Positions 43,400-51,469 of a stretch of 64,000 nt of DNA are shown here, piece after piece; within the stretch, counting starts at the first letter, position 1, and each line of letters begins with the position of its first letter. Position numbers and translations under genes: made by a program. The stretch covers positions 620,001 to 684,000 of the forward strand of contig NZ_PDOD01000001.1 in assembly GCF_003226325.1 (NCBI RefSeq). Direction: 5' to 3'. The DNA comes from Salipaludibacillus keqinensis. GTDB taxonomy: Bacteria > Bacillota > Bacilli > Bacillales > Salisediminibacteriaceae. Below the pieces are notes generated by a model, which was not told where the DNA came from, searched no databases, and saw nothing but the letters and a program-made list of their open reading frames with translations.

Positions 43400-44821
43400 A
43401 TGAGAAAAAAATTATTTATAGGTGGAGAATGGATCGAAGCAACGAATATTCAAGATTTATATTCGCCATATGACGGAGAGAAAATTGCTGAAATTCCATT
43501 TGCAACGATACAAGAAGTGGACAGTGCAATATCCGCAGCGGAAAAGACGAAAAAGCTGATGAAGAAAATGCCTGCTCACGAGCGTGCTGATATATTAGAT
43601 AACGTGTCTCGGCTAATTGGGGAAAACCGTGAAGAATGTGCTCGGCTGATTGCTACTGAAGCAGCTAAACCAATTCAAACAGCCAGGGGGGAAGTAGCAA
43701 GAACGATCATGACGTATAAGTTGGCAAGCGAAGAAGCAAGGAGATTGCCTAACGAGATGGTCAATATGGATGCGGCCCCAGGAGGAGAGAATCGCACAGC
43801 TTATGTCCTTCGAGAACCATCAGGAATAGTTGCTGCAATTACGCCATTTAATTTTCCAATGAATCTTGTAGCTCACAAGTTAGGTCCGGCCATTGCTAGT
43901 GGAAATCCGGTAGTCCTAAAACCAGCTTCTCAAACACCGCTATCTGCTTATTACATTGCCGATTTATTTGATAAAGCAGGGCTGCCGAAAGGGGCTCTTA
44001 ATGTCGTGACGGGAGCAGGCAGTGTCGTGGGGGAACGCCTTGTGACAGATGACCGAGTTAGCGTGATTACGTTTACGGGAAGCCCTGAAGTAGGAAAGGA
44101 CATTCGGAACAAAGCTGGCTTGAAAAAAGTTACATTAGAACTTGGTTCGAACTCGGCGGTCATTATCGATAAAGATGTGCATATAGACGAAATGGTAGAC
44201 CGCTTAATTCAAGGTGCTTTTACCTATCAGGGGCAAGTATGTATTTCCGTTCAACGAATTTATGTCCATGACTCAAAGAAGCGGGAATTGGTAAAGAAAA
44301 TGAAAGAAAAAGTAGACCAGCTCATACTCGGTGACCCTATGGACGATGCGACTGACGTTTCTGCGTTAATTGCACCTAAAGAAAGAGACCGGTTGCTGTC
44401 ATGGATTGAGGAAGCAGTGACTAAGGGTGCTAAAATTGTAACAGGAGGAGAATTAAAAGGCCCGATGATCACGCCAACGATTCTTGAGAATGTAGACTCT
44501 ACAATGAAAGTCTCCTGTGAAGAAGTGTTTGGCCCGGTTGTGACTGTTTCAACGTTCAGTGATTGGAGCGATGCTATTGATAGAGTAAATGATTCCGATT
44601 ACGGTCTGCAAGCGGGGGTTTATACTGAAAAGCTTTCCCATGCGTTCACGGCATCTGAAGATTTAGAAGTTGGTGGCGTAATGATCAACGACATTCCTAC
44701 GTTCCGTGTTGATCATATGCCTTATGGAGGACTGAAAAATAGCGGAACAGGGCGTGAAGGAATCAAATATGCTATTGAAGAAATGACTGAAAGGAAACTC
44801 GTATCATTTAAATTAAGTTGA
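43400..44821 (+). CDS. NAD(P)-dependent aldehyde dehydrogenase, probable succinate-semialdehyde dehydrogenase
   Basis: ATG 43400 follows GGTGAGGGGAAAGG. The 473-aa protein has the ALDH motifs: ITPFNFPMNLVAHKLGPA near residue 150, VITFTGSPEVGKDIR near 222, the general-base glutamate in VTLELGSNSAV near 246, and catalytic Cys281 in QGQVCISVQR. It ends with YGGLKNSGTGREG. Its sequence is not diagnostic for one aldehyde, but it is the last gene of a unit whose previous gene is gabT, so succinate semialdehyde is most likely. It lies just before a terminator. Confidence 0.8.
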   Translation: MRKKLFIGGEWIEATNIQDLYSPYDGEKIAEIPFATIQEVDSAISAAEKTKKLMKKMPAHERADILDNVSRLIGENREECARLIATEAAKPIQTARGEVARTIMTYKLASEEARRLPNEMVNMDAAPGGENRTAYVLREPSGIVAAITPFNFPMNLVAHKLGPAIASGNPVVLKPASQTPLSAYYIADLFDKAGLPKGALNVVTGAGSVVGERLVTDDRVSVITFTGSPEVGKDIRNKAGLKKVTLELGSNSAVIIDKDVHIDEMVDRLIQGAFTYQGQVCISVQRIYVHDSKKRELVKKMKEKVDQLILGDPMDDATDVSALIAPKERDRLLSWIEEAVTKGAKIVTGGELKGPMITPTILENVDSTMKVSCEEVFGPVVTVSTFSDWSDAIDRVNDSDYGLQAGVYTEKLSHAFTASEDLEVGGVMINDIPTFRVDHMPYGGLKNSGTGREGIKYAIEEMTERKLVSFKLS

Positions 44822-44829
44822 TTCTTTTG

Positions 44830-44866
44830 AAAAGGGAGAGAAGAGTCGTTTTCTTCTCTCCCTTTT
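44830..44866 (+). terminator. Terminator between the aldehyde dehydrogenase gene and ablB
   Basis: A perfect 15-bp stem AAAAGGGAGAGAAGA / TCTTCTCTCCCTTTT with a 7-nt loop. It separates the six-gene unit from ablB, although read-through is possible. Confidence 0.85.
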
Positions 44867-44895
44867 CATTGAATATTAAAAGGAGGAGACGCGTG

Positions 44896-45699
44896 ATGGA
44901 AATGAAAAATCAGTGGGATGAGGACACCCGAAACGATAGACTGGTTGCTTACTTACCTGTGATCAATAAACAATCTCTTGAGCGTTTAGAGAAATGTATA
45001 AACAAAGGAAATGTCGGTAAAATGATCATCTATACAATAAGCGAAGAAGAATCTAAATTAAAGAAACTGGGATTCACTCATGAAGCTGACATGTCTGGAT
45101 TCTTTCAAGGTCAATCTGCTAAAATCTATTCTTTTTTTCCAAAAGAAACCCGTAAACTGTCAAGGACAGAAAAAAAGAACCGTGAAGTACTGCAAATTGT
45201 TGAAAATAATCAATCAGCCCCAAAGGCTCAATGGTCCAATATCACGTTTAAATCTGTTGAACAATCTGAAGTAAAGAAATTAGCCGAGCTTTATAAAAGA
45301 GTATTTGAAGTGTATCCTACTGATATTTTTAATCCTGAATACATAAAGAAAGCAATAAATACCGATTATATCTTTGTACTTGCTCTTGAGAACGGATCGA
45401 TTATCGGGGCCGCTTCCGCAATGAAAACAGGATATGGGAGCGCTGAAATTACAGACTGCGCAGTTGATCCGGACGCTCGCGGAAAAAATATTCTTCATGG
45501 AATTATTCTTGAACTGGAGAAGCAACTAATTAATGAAGGTATTTTCCAAGTCTTTTCGATTACTCGTGCCATATCAGTAGGGATGAATATGACAATTAAA
45601 CGCTTGTCCTATACGTTCGAAGGAACATTGATTAATAACTGTATAATTTCTACCGGTTACGAAGATATGAATATTTGGACGAAAAGCTTGCAAAAATAA
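44896..45699 (+). CDS. ablB: Beta-lysine N6-acetyltransferase (AblB/YodP)
   Basis: ATG 44896 follows AGGAGG (GTG 44893 is also in range). The 267-aa protein has a YodP/AblB N-terminal half (RLVAYLPVINKQSLERLEKC, KLKKLGFTHEADMSGFFQGQ) and a C-terminal GNAT domain with TDCAVDPDARGKNILHGII near residue 188, where the acetyl-CoA loop lies. It acetylates beta-lysine to N6-acetyl-beta-lysine, known as an osmolyte in methanogens and as a product of the kamA/yodP pair. It faces yokU-kamA head-on rather than sharing an operon with kamA. Confidence 0.87.
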   Translation: MEMKNQWDEDTRNDRLVAYLPVINKQSLERLEKCINKGNVGKMIIYTISEEESKLKKLGFTHEADMSGFFQGQSAKIYSFFPKETRKLSRTEKKNREVLQIVENNQSAPKAQWSNITFKSVEQSEVKKLAELYKRVFEVYPTDIFNPEYIKKAINTDYIFVLALENGSIIGAASAMKTGYGSAEITDCAVDPDARGKNILHGIILELEKQLINEGIFQVFSITRAISVGMNMTIKRLSYTFEGTLINNCIISTGYEDMNIWTKSLQK

Positions 45700-45722
45700 T
45701 TGATCCTATCAATTGCATGGAA

Positions 45723-45756
45723 AAAACGCTAGATAGAAAATGATATCTAGCGTTTT
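45723..45756 (+). terminator. Terminator after ablB
   Basis: An 11-bp stem AAAACGCTAGA / TCTAGCGTTTT with a 12-nt loop and A/T flanks. The 120 bases from here to yokU hold nothing that I can support. Confidence 0.85.
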
Positions 45757-45875
45757 AGCATATTTAATTAAATCATTATTTTGATGTGGCACTTATGGGT
45801 ACTTACGGACGGCCCATGACCCCAAGGTTCTAGTCCTTCGTATCTTAGCAACGATAAATCCCAAGTCCCCCAAAA

Positions 45876-46160
45876 TTAACTGTTTTCGTTCAATGCAAAA
45901 TAATTTTTCTTTAATAAGGTGGGTTGATCCATGAACTCTTTGAATGTGAATGTTGCACCTAAATTTTTAGTATTTATAAGCATCAAGTGAGTCTCTATCT
46001 TTTCAATCATATCTTCTTCAATATAAACCATGTCGCAGTCGGGACATTTGATTGAGGGAACGTCTTTCATTTCTACGGCTCTCGTTCCATCAGGAAGCTC
46101 CCAATATGCCGGTTCTAAAGAATCGAATGCATTGACCGAATTGCACCATTTGCATTGCAT
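45876..46160 (-). CDS. yokU: YokU-family zinc-finger-like protein
   Basis: The 94-aa protein has two CxxC pairs, MQCKWCNS at the start and IKCPDCDMVY near residue 38, probably binding one zinc. The motif AYWELPDGTRAVEM and the end KNYFAL match YokU, which accompanies kamA in Bacillus. The start follows AAAGGAGGAG, 20 bases after the kamA stop, so the two are cotranscribed. Its role is unknown; it could assist KamA maturation or regulate the pathway. Confidence 0.85.
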   Translation of the reverse strand: MQCKWCNSVNAFDSLEPAYWELPDGTRAVEMKDVPSIKCPDCDMVYIEEDMIEKIETHLMLINTKNLGATFTFKEFMDQPTLLKKNYFALNENS

Positions 46161-46180
46161 GTCTTAAACTCCTCCTTTAA

Positions 46181-47578
46181 CTATACTTTTTCTGATTCTT
46201 CATATTTTTTCTGTTCTTTCGCGTATTTTTTTTCAATCATTTCATCACGCTTAGATCGGCGGTTTTTCAACGTCTCGTGGCTTTCATCCCCTTCATAAGT
46301 TGAGCGGCGATTCAAGCGTTGGATGCCTTCAGGCACAAGATTGAATTCCTCGTCATTCAAAAGGGCAGATACACCTACACGTTTTTGTTCTTTCTTTTCG
46401 TAATAATTAAAGAAGTAGTTATCGGCCGTACCAGGTGTGTAATCCTTTGGCTCTGGATAAGTGGTAATGACTCCTTCAAAGTTCCTAAGAACAACTTTGT
46501 CAGGGCTTTGAGAAATCATATAGTTCGGCTGAAGCGTGATTTTCCCACCGCCTCCAGGAGCATCCACGACAAAAGAGGGGACTGCATATCCTGATGTATG
46601 GCCACGAAGCCCTTCAATAATTTCCAACCCTTTAGAAACTGGGGTACGGAAATGGCCGATTCCTTCAGAAAGATCACATTGATAAATGTAATATGGGCGA
46701 CAGCGAATTTTAACGAGATCGTGACAAAGTTTCTTCATAATGTCTACACTGTCATTAATCCCCGCTAAAATAACCGCTTGATTACCAACGGGTACACCGG
46801 AATTCGCTAGCATTTCCACGGCCTTTTTGGATTCTTCGGTGATTTCAAGGGATGTGTTAAAATGCGTGTTGACCCAAACCGGATGATACTTCTTCAAAAT
46901 ATTACATAAATTTTCAGTGATTCTTTGAGGAAAGACGACAGGTGCTCTCGTGCCAATCCGTATAATTTCTACGTGATCGATCTCTCGCAAATTTTTCAAC
47001 ACATACTCTAAAATTTGGTCATTGATGAGCAGACCATCTCCGCCTGAAATTAACACGTCCCGAACTTCTGGTGTATTTCGAATATAATTAATAGCTCCAT
47101 CCAACTGCTTTTTAGGAACACCCATGCCGATTTGGCCTGAAAAACGCCGTCTAGTACAGTAGCGACAATACATAGAACATTGATTAGTTACTAGGAACAA
47201 TACCCGATCAGGATAACGATGGGTCAGGCCTGGAACGGGGGAGTCCTCGTCTTCAAAAAGTGGATCTTCTAAATCATATTTCGTTTTTTGAATTTCTGCC
47301 GATACTGGAACCGACTGCATTCTAATGGGACACATCGGATCATCAGGATTCATTAGAGATGCATAGTAAGGGGTGATATTCAAAGGAATCGTCTTAGTAG
47401 ATATTTTCACTCCCTCAACTTCGTCCGGAGTTAAATGAACAACTTTCTTTAAGTCTTCAAGCGTTCGAATCGTATTGGTTAACTGCCAAATCCAGTCATT
47501 CCATTGTTCTTCCGTCACGTCTTTCCATAATTCAATCTCTTGCCAATGACGTTTCGGTTTATATAAATCCATTTTCAT
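46181..47578 (-). CDS. kamA: L-lysine 2,3-aminomutase
   Basis: The 465-aa radical SAM enzyme has the cluster motif with Cys134, Cys138 and Cys141 in NQCSMYCRYCTRRR, followed by GDGLLINDQILEYVLKN and the PLP-binding PSFVVDAPGGGGKI near residue 340. It converts L-lysine to L-beta-lysine using S-adenosylmethionine, PLP and a [4Fe-4S] cluster, and needs low oxygen for activity. ATG 47578 follows GGAGG. A sigma-54 promoter lies 43 bases upstream, and an activator gene is next door. This matches the kam locus known in the Bacillus cereus group. Confidence 0.93.
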   Translation of the reverse strand: MKMDLYKPKRHWQEIELWKDVTEEQWNDWIWQLTNTIRTLEDLKKVVHLTPDEVEGVKISTKTIPLNITPYYASLMNPDDPMCPIRMQSVPVSAEIQKTKYDLEDPLFEDEDSPVPGLTHRYPDRVLFLVTNQCSMYCRYCTRRRFSGQIGMGVPKKQLDGAINYIRNTPEVRDVLISGGDGLLINDQILEYVLKNLREIDHVEIIRIGTRAPVVFPQRITENLCNILKKYHPVWVNTHFNTSLEITEESKKAVEMLANSGVPVGNQAVILAGINDSVDIMKKLCHDLVKIRCRPYYIYQCDLSEGIGHFRTPVSKGLEIIEGLRGHTSGYAVPSFVVDAPGGGGKITLQPNYMISQSPDKVVLRNFEGVITTYPEPKDYTPGTADNYFFNYYEKKEQKRVGVSALLNDEEFNLVPEGIQRLNRRSTYEGDESHETLKNRRSKRDEMIEKKYAKEQKKYEESEKV

Positions 47579-47620
47579 AGTAAAGGCCTCCTAGGGAAAA
47601 ATATTCTCACTAATAATAGA

Positions 47621-47636
47621 TGCAAGAAGCATGCCA
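47621..47636 (-). promoter_or_regulatory. Sigma-54 (-24/-12) promoter of kamA-yokU
   Basis: On the minus strand TGGCATGCTTCTTGCA matches the consensus TGGCACNNNNNTTGCW, with the invariant GG and GC at proper spacing and one change (T for C). It ends 43 bases before the kamA start. Confidence 0.82.
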
Positions 47637-47691
47637 AAAACTTACACCTGACAAAAACTGTTGTTTCCAGCCTTTTCTAAATAAATAGAAA

Positions 47692-47721
47692 AAGAGAGTG
47701 CCGATTATTCGGCACTCTCTT
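47692..47721 (-). terminator. Terminator of the sigma-54 activator gene
   Basis: A perfect 13-bp stem AAGAGAGTGCCGA / TCGGCACTCTCTT with a 4-nt loop. On the minus strand it is followed by a T-run. The gene's stop codon is inside it. Confidence 0.88.
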
Positions 47722-49129
47722 AGAGGATTTGATATTTTTGCAGCTTGTACTGCAGAGTTTGTCTTGGTATTTTTAGTTTTTTGGCAGTACGTAATATATT
47801 TTGATTTTCTTTGTTGAACATATCGATGACCACACTTTTTTCAAAGTCTTCAACGGCTTTTTTCAAGCCTTGCTCAGTTGCGATTGAAGCGTGACGATAA
47901 TTCGAGAGCGTTTCATGCTCTGCTAAATAAACAGGGAAATGCTCTAAAAGCAAGGTATTAGAATCAGTCATGTTCATGGCTGATTCAATAGCGTGTCGTA
48001 ATTCACGGATATTTCCTGGCCAGTCATATTCATGTAAAGACTTCATTGCTTTAGGTTCAATCTCTTGAACATTTAAATGAAATCTATGATTAAATAATTG
48101 AATAAATGCCTCTGTTAAGAGGGGAAGATCACTGAGACGCTCCCGAAGCGGTGGGATCGATAAGGCAACGACATTCAAACGATAATATAAGTCTTTTCGC
48201 AATAACTCTTTCTCAATCAGTTGCTTAGGTGGTTCATTAGTGGCCGTTATGATTCGAACGTCGGTTTGGACGGCTTTGTGAGAACCTATCCGGCGGACCA
48301 CTCCGTCTTCTAGCACTCTAAGGAGTTTTGCTTGCAAGTCAAAAGGAAGGGTATGAATTTCATCCAAAAACAAAGTACCGCCGTGAGCCAATTCAAACAA
48401 TCCTTCTTTATTTTCAGCACCGGTGAAGCTACCTTTCGTAGAGCCAAACAACATGCTTTCCAATAACGATGGAGGAATAGCCGCACAGTTCTGTGATATA
48501 AATGGCCCGTGTGAACGGGAGGAGTGATGGTGAACTCCTTGAACGAGAAGCTCTTTTCCTGTGCCGGTTTCGCCATAAACCATAATAGGGGAGGTTGTTT
48601 TAGAGATTTTTTTCGCCTGCTGAATGACTTTATTCATAGTTGGATCAGCCGTTATAATATCGTTAAACTGATAGATGGTGTTGTATTTACTGATACTTTG
48701 CGGTTTTTCTCCTCGTTTGTCCATTTTTGTCTGCAATTCAATTAATTTGTTTGACAAGTCTTTCACTCTAGAGTAGTCTTTGGCAATTTCAACAGCACCG
48801 TGGATGTCTCCATTTGCGATGATGGGTATTGTCGTATTGACGGTGTCGATTAATTTTCCTTTGATATTTCGGTAGGTCTGGTGGTGGTTAAAAAGAGGCT
48901 GACCCGTTTTGATTACTTTTAACATTGTACTGGTTTCTGAGGATAAGGAAGGAAATACGTTTAATAATGGTTTTCCCAAAACCTCACTTGCTTCCATGCC
49001 ATCATGGTCGGCCGCGATTTCGTTATAATAAATTGTTCTTCCATCTTTATCAATTACATGGATGCCTTCATCAATACTTCTTAGAATAGCTTTTAACATC
49101 TCATTTGTATCTGCATGTGCTGCGAACAT
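47720..49129 (-). CDS. Sigma-54-dependent activator with PAS domain (KamR-like)
   Basis: The 469-aa protein has an N-terminal PAS domain (IDEGIHVIDKDGRTIYYNEI near residue 17), a central AAA+ domain with Walker A GETGTGKELLV near 190 and the sigma-54 contact loop KGSFTGAENKEG, where the usual GAFTGA has Ser for Ala. A C-terminal Fis-type helix-turn-helix follows (ILRTAKKLKIPRQTLQYKLQ). It sits directly upstream of the kamA sigma-54 promoter, so it is the likely activator of lysine catabolism, like KamR of the Bacillus cereus group. The PAS ligand is unknown. Confidence 0.85.
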   Translation of the reverse strand: MFAAHADTNEMLKAILRSIDEGIHVIDKDGRTIYYNEIAADHDGMEASEVLGKPLLNVFPSLSSETSTMLKVIKTGQPLFNHHQTYRNIKGKLIDTVNTTIPIIANGDIHGAVEIAKDYSRVKDLSNKLIELQTKMDKRGEKPQSISKYNTIYQFNDIITADPTMNKVIQQAKKISKTTSPIMVYGETGTGKELLVQGVHHHSSRSHGPFISQNCAAIPPSLLESMLFGSTKGSFTGAENKEGLFELAHGGTLFLDEIHTLPFDLQAKLLRVLEDGVVRRIGSHKAVQTDVRIITATNEPPKQLIEKELLRKDLYYRLNVVALSIPPLRERLSDLPLLTEAFIQLFNHRFHLNVQEIEPKAMKSLHEYDWPGNIRELRHAIESAMNMTDSNTLLLEHFPVYLAEHETLSNYRHASIATEQGLKKAVEDFEKSVVIDMFNKENQNILRTAKKLKIPRQTLQYKLQKYQIL

Positions 49130-49303
49130 TTATTCACCTCTTTTAATGCCAGAAAATGGTCATAGATGCTGAAAATCCGGCAGTTTATTAAATTTTACTA
49201 GAATTGCTCTTCGTGCACAAGATACCGTGAAAAATAGAGATAGTTTTTAGAGTATCAGTCAAAAACATGGACTAAATATAAAAGGATAAAAACATAAAAA
49301 TAG

Positions 49304-49335
49304 CCCCTGAAGCTTTGAAGGAACAGCCTCAGGGG
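49304..49335 (-). terminator. Terminator after acsA
   Basis: CCCCTGAAGC / GCCTCAGGGG on the plus strand form a stem with one G-U-type mismatch. On the minus strand it is followed by ATTTTTA. Confidence 0.75.
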
Positions 49336-49364
49336 TTTTTCTTTGTCAGGCATGTTAAAGGAGA

Positions 49365-51080
49365 TCAAGCATCGTCCATGGTAGATAAATCTCCCGCGGG
49401 TTCGTTTAATTCCCAAGCTTTTAATACTCGACGCATAATTTTTCCACTTCTAGTTTTAGGGAGTTTATCTTTGAACTCTATTTCCTTCGGCACAGCATGT
49501 GCTGATAACTCAGATTTGATAAACTGTTTAATTTCGCTTTTCAATTCATCAGAGAATTCGTATCCTGATTTCAATGCGATAAAGGCTTTGATAATATGCC
49601 CACGCATTTCATCGGGCTTACCAATGACACCTGCTTCGGCCACTGCAGGGTGCTCAACGAGTTTACTTTCAATTTCAAAAGGACCAACTCGTTCGCCTGC
49701 AGTCATAATGACATCATCATTTCTACCTTGGAACCAAAAGTAACCCTCTTCATCTTTGTATGCTGTGTCACCAGATACATACCAGCCTGGAATGGAAAAG
49801 TATTCTTGGAACTTTTCGTCATTCTTCCAAATCTTTCGCATTTGAGCTGGCCAGCCAGCCTCTATCGCTAAGTTGCCCATTTCATAAGGTGGAAGTTCTT
49901 TCCCCTCATTGTCAATAATGGAAGCATGGATTCCAGGAAAAGGCTTCCCCATAGACCCTGGTTTAATCGGTTCGCTTAAATAGTTACAAATCAGCATCGC
50001 TCCTGTTTCCGTCATCCACCATGTATCGTGAATCCGATGGTTAAAGACGTCCCATCCCCAGCGAACAACTTCAGGGTTTAACGGTTCACCCACACTTAAA
50101 ATATGTCGTAAAGAACTTAAGTCGTATTTTGCTCGAATGTCTTTAGGTGCTGCCATGAGCATACGAAAGGCTGTAGGGGCACTATACCAGATCGTTACGT
50201 TGTTTTTGTCGATGGTTTCATACCAGTCATCTGGAGAAAAACGTCCCCCACGAATGACGTTCGTTGTTCCATTGAGCCAAGGCCCGAAAATACCATAGGA
50301 TGTCCCTGTGACCCAACCGGGATCTGCGGTGCACCAGTAAACATCATCTTCTTTAAGATCCAGTACCCACTTGGCTGTTTGATAATGTTGAATCATAGCA
50401 TTGTGGACATGGTATACCCCTTTAGGCTTTCCAGTTGAGCCTGACGTATAATGAAGAATCATCCCATCTTCTAAGTCCATCCATTCGGTCGCTGAATCAT
50501 CGGATGAACACGCTTTCATTTCGTCAAAATATGAAAAGAATGGACCTTCTTTCGTTACATTCTCACCAACCAGGATAATCTTTTCCAAATGAGGGAGCTC
50601 CTCATGAGGGATTCTATTGACTAATTCAGGAGTAGTGACAATCACTTTCGCCTCACTGTCCTCCAGACGGCTCCGGACAGCTTCTTTCATGAACGCTTCA
50701 AATAAAGGACCAACGACAGCCCCCATTTTAATTGCGCCAAGTAAAGCAACATATAATTCAGGTGAACGAGGCATGAAAATAAACACACGGTCCCCCTTTT
50801 TAACATCGAGCTTTCGGAACATATGTGCAGCTTGGTTTGTATCTTTTTGTAATTGTTTAAACGTGTATGTTTCATTTCTATCAGCATCTGAGTAAAGGAG
50901 TGCAGTCTTATCTCCATTCCCGTCGTTCACATGACGGTCAATACATTCATAAGCTGCATTGACATTACCTGTTTTAGACCAGCTAAACACGCTTTTCACG
51001 TCATCCCAGTTAAACGACTTTTTAGCATTTTCGTAATCAGTTAATTGATAGGTTCCTTGTTTTGGTTTCATTATTTCCAT
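49365..51080 (-). CDS. acsA: Acetate-CoA ligase
   Basis: The 571-aa adenylate-forming enzyme has the ATP motif ILHYTSGSTGKPKGVYH near residue 207, WWMTETGAM near 337, the YVSGDTAYKDEEGYFWFQGR hinge region near 420 and the C-terminal lysine in KTRSGKIMRR, the usual acetylation site. Its length matches Bacillus AcsA (572 aa). It makes acetyl-CoA from acetate with ATP. Start ATG 51080 follows GGAGGTGG. It adjoins the lysine cluster, but its own terminator separates it from the activator gene. Confidence 0.92.
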   Translation of the reverse strand: MEIMKPKQGTYQLTDYENAKKSFNWDDVKSVFSWSKTGNVNAAYECIDRHVNDGNGDKTALLYSDADRNETYTFKQLQKDTNQAAHMFRKLDVKKGDRVFIFMPRSPELYVALLGAIKMGAVVGPLFEAFMKEAVRSRLEDSEAKVIVTTPELVNRIPHEELPHLEKIILVGENVTKEGPFFSYFDEMKACSSDDSATEWMDLEDGMILHYTSGSTGKPKGVYHVHNAMIQHYQTAKWVLDLKEDDVYWCTADPGWVTGTSYGIFGPWLNGTTNVIRGGRFSPDDWYETIDKNNVTIWYSAPTAFRMLMAAPKDIRAKYDLSSLRHILSVGEPLNPEVVRWGWDVFNHRIHDTWWMTETGAMLICNYLSEPIKPGSMGKPFPGIHASIIDNEGKELPPYEMGNLAIEAGWPAQMRKIWKNDEKFQEYFSIPGWYVSGDTAYKDEEGYFWFQGRNDDVIMTAGERVGPFEIESKLVEHPAVAEAGVIGKPDEMRGHIIKAFIALKSGYEFSDELKSEIKQFIKSELSAHAVPKEIEFKDKLPKTRSGKIMRRVLKAWELNEPAGDLSTMDDA

Positions 51081-51248
51081 TCATGCCACCTCCAGAAATT
51101 GCATCTTTCTTTATACGAATATCATATACTTAATATTTTGAAATTTCAAACGGTAATCACATTAATAATACAAAAAAATGGGAAAGGATAGCTCTGTCTT
51201 GATTTTTCCGTTAAACATAAGTACCTTAAAACGTAAGGAGTGAAATGA

Positions 51249-51404
51249 ATGGATTTATTAACAGTTTTAATTCTCATCGTGGTTGGTATTATACTATTAA
51301 GAATTGTCGGGGCGATATTCAGAGTCATTATCACCCTAGGGGTCATCTTATTGATCGTCTACATTATCCAGCAAGTCGTCACAGTAAATATGATTCATCT
51401 ATAG
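51249..51404 (+). CDS. Tiny hydrophobic membrane protein (51 aa)
   Basis: An ORF opens at ATG 51249, eight bases after a clean AAGGAG, and ends at TAG 51404. The product MDLLTVLILIVVGIILLRIV continues with a second hydrophobic stretch (VIITLGVILLIVYIIQQVV), giving two short membrane helices separated by a Gly-Ala-Arg turn. The ribosome site and hydrophobic composition support a real gene. I do not recognise a family. It lies between divergent acsA and fumC and may be its own transcript. Confidence 0.55.
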   Translation: MDLLTVLILIVVGIILLRIVGAIFRVIITLGVILLIVYIIQQVVTVNMIHL

Positions 51405-51469
51405 TTATGAGTTATCGTTTTATTTTTAGGACAGTCCATTAAATAAAAACTTACTTAGGAGGAATCAGT

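Noticed and set aside
45757-45875. Possible RNA or remnant between ablB and yokU
   Set aside because: The stretch is less AT-rich than other gaps but shows no stable stem, ORF or repeat that I can support.
51121-51160. cre site upstream of acsA
   Set aside because: The best alignment has three mismatches, so despite known CcpA control of acsA in Bacillus subtilis I cannot support it here.
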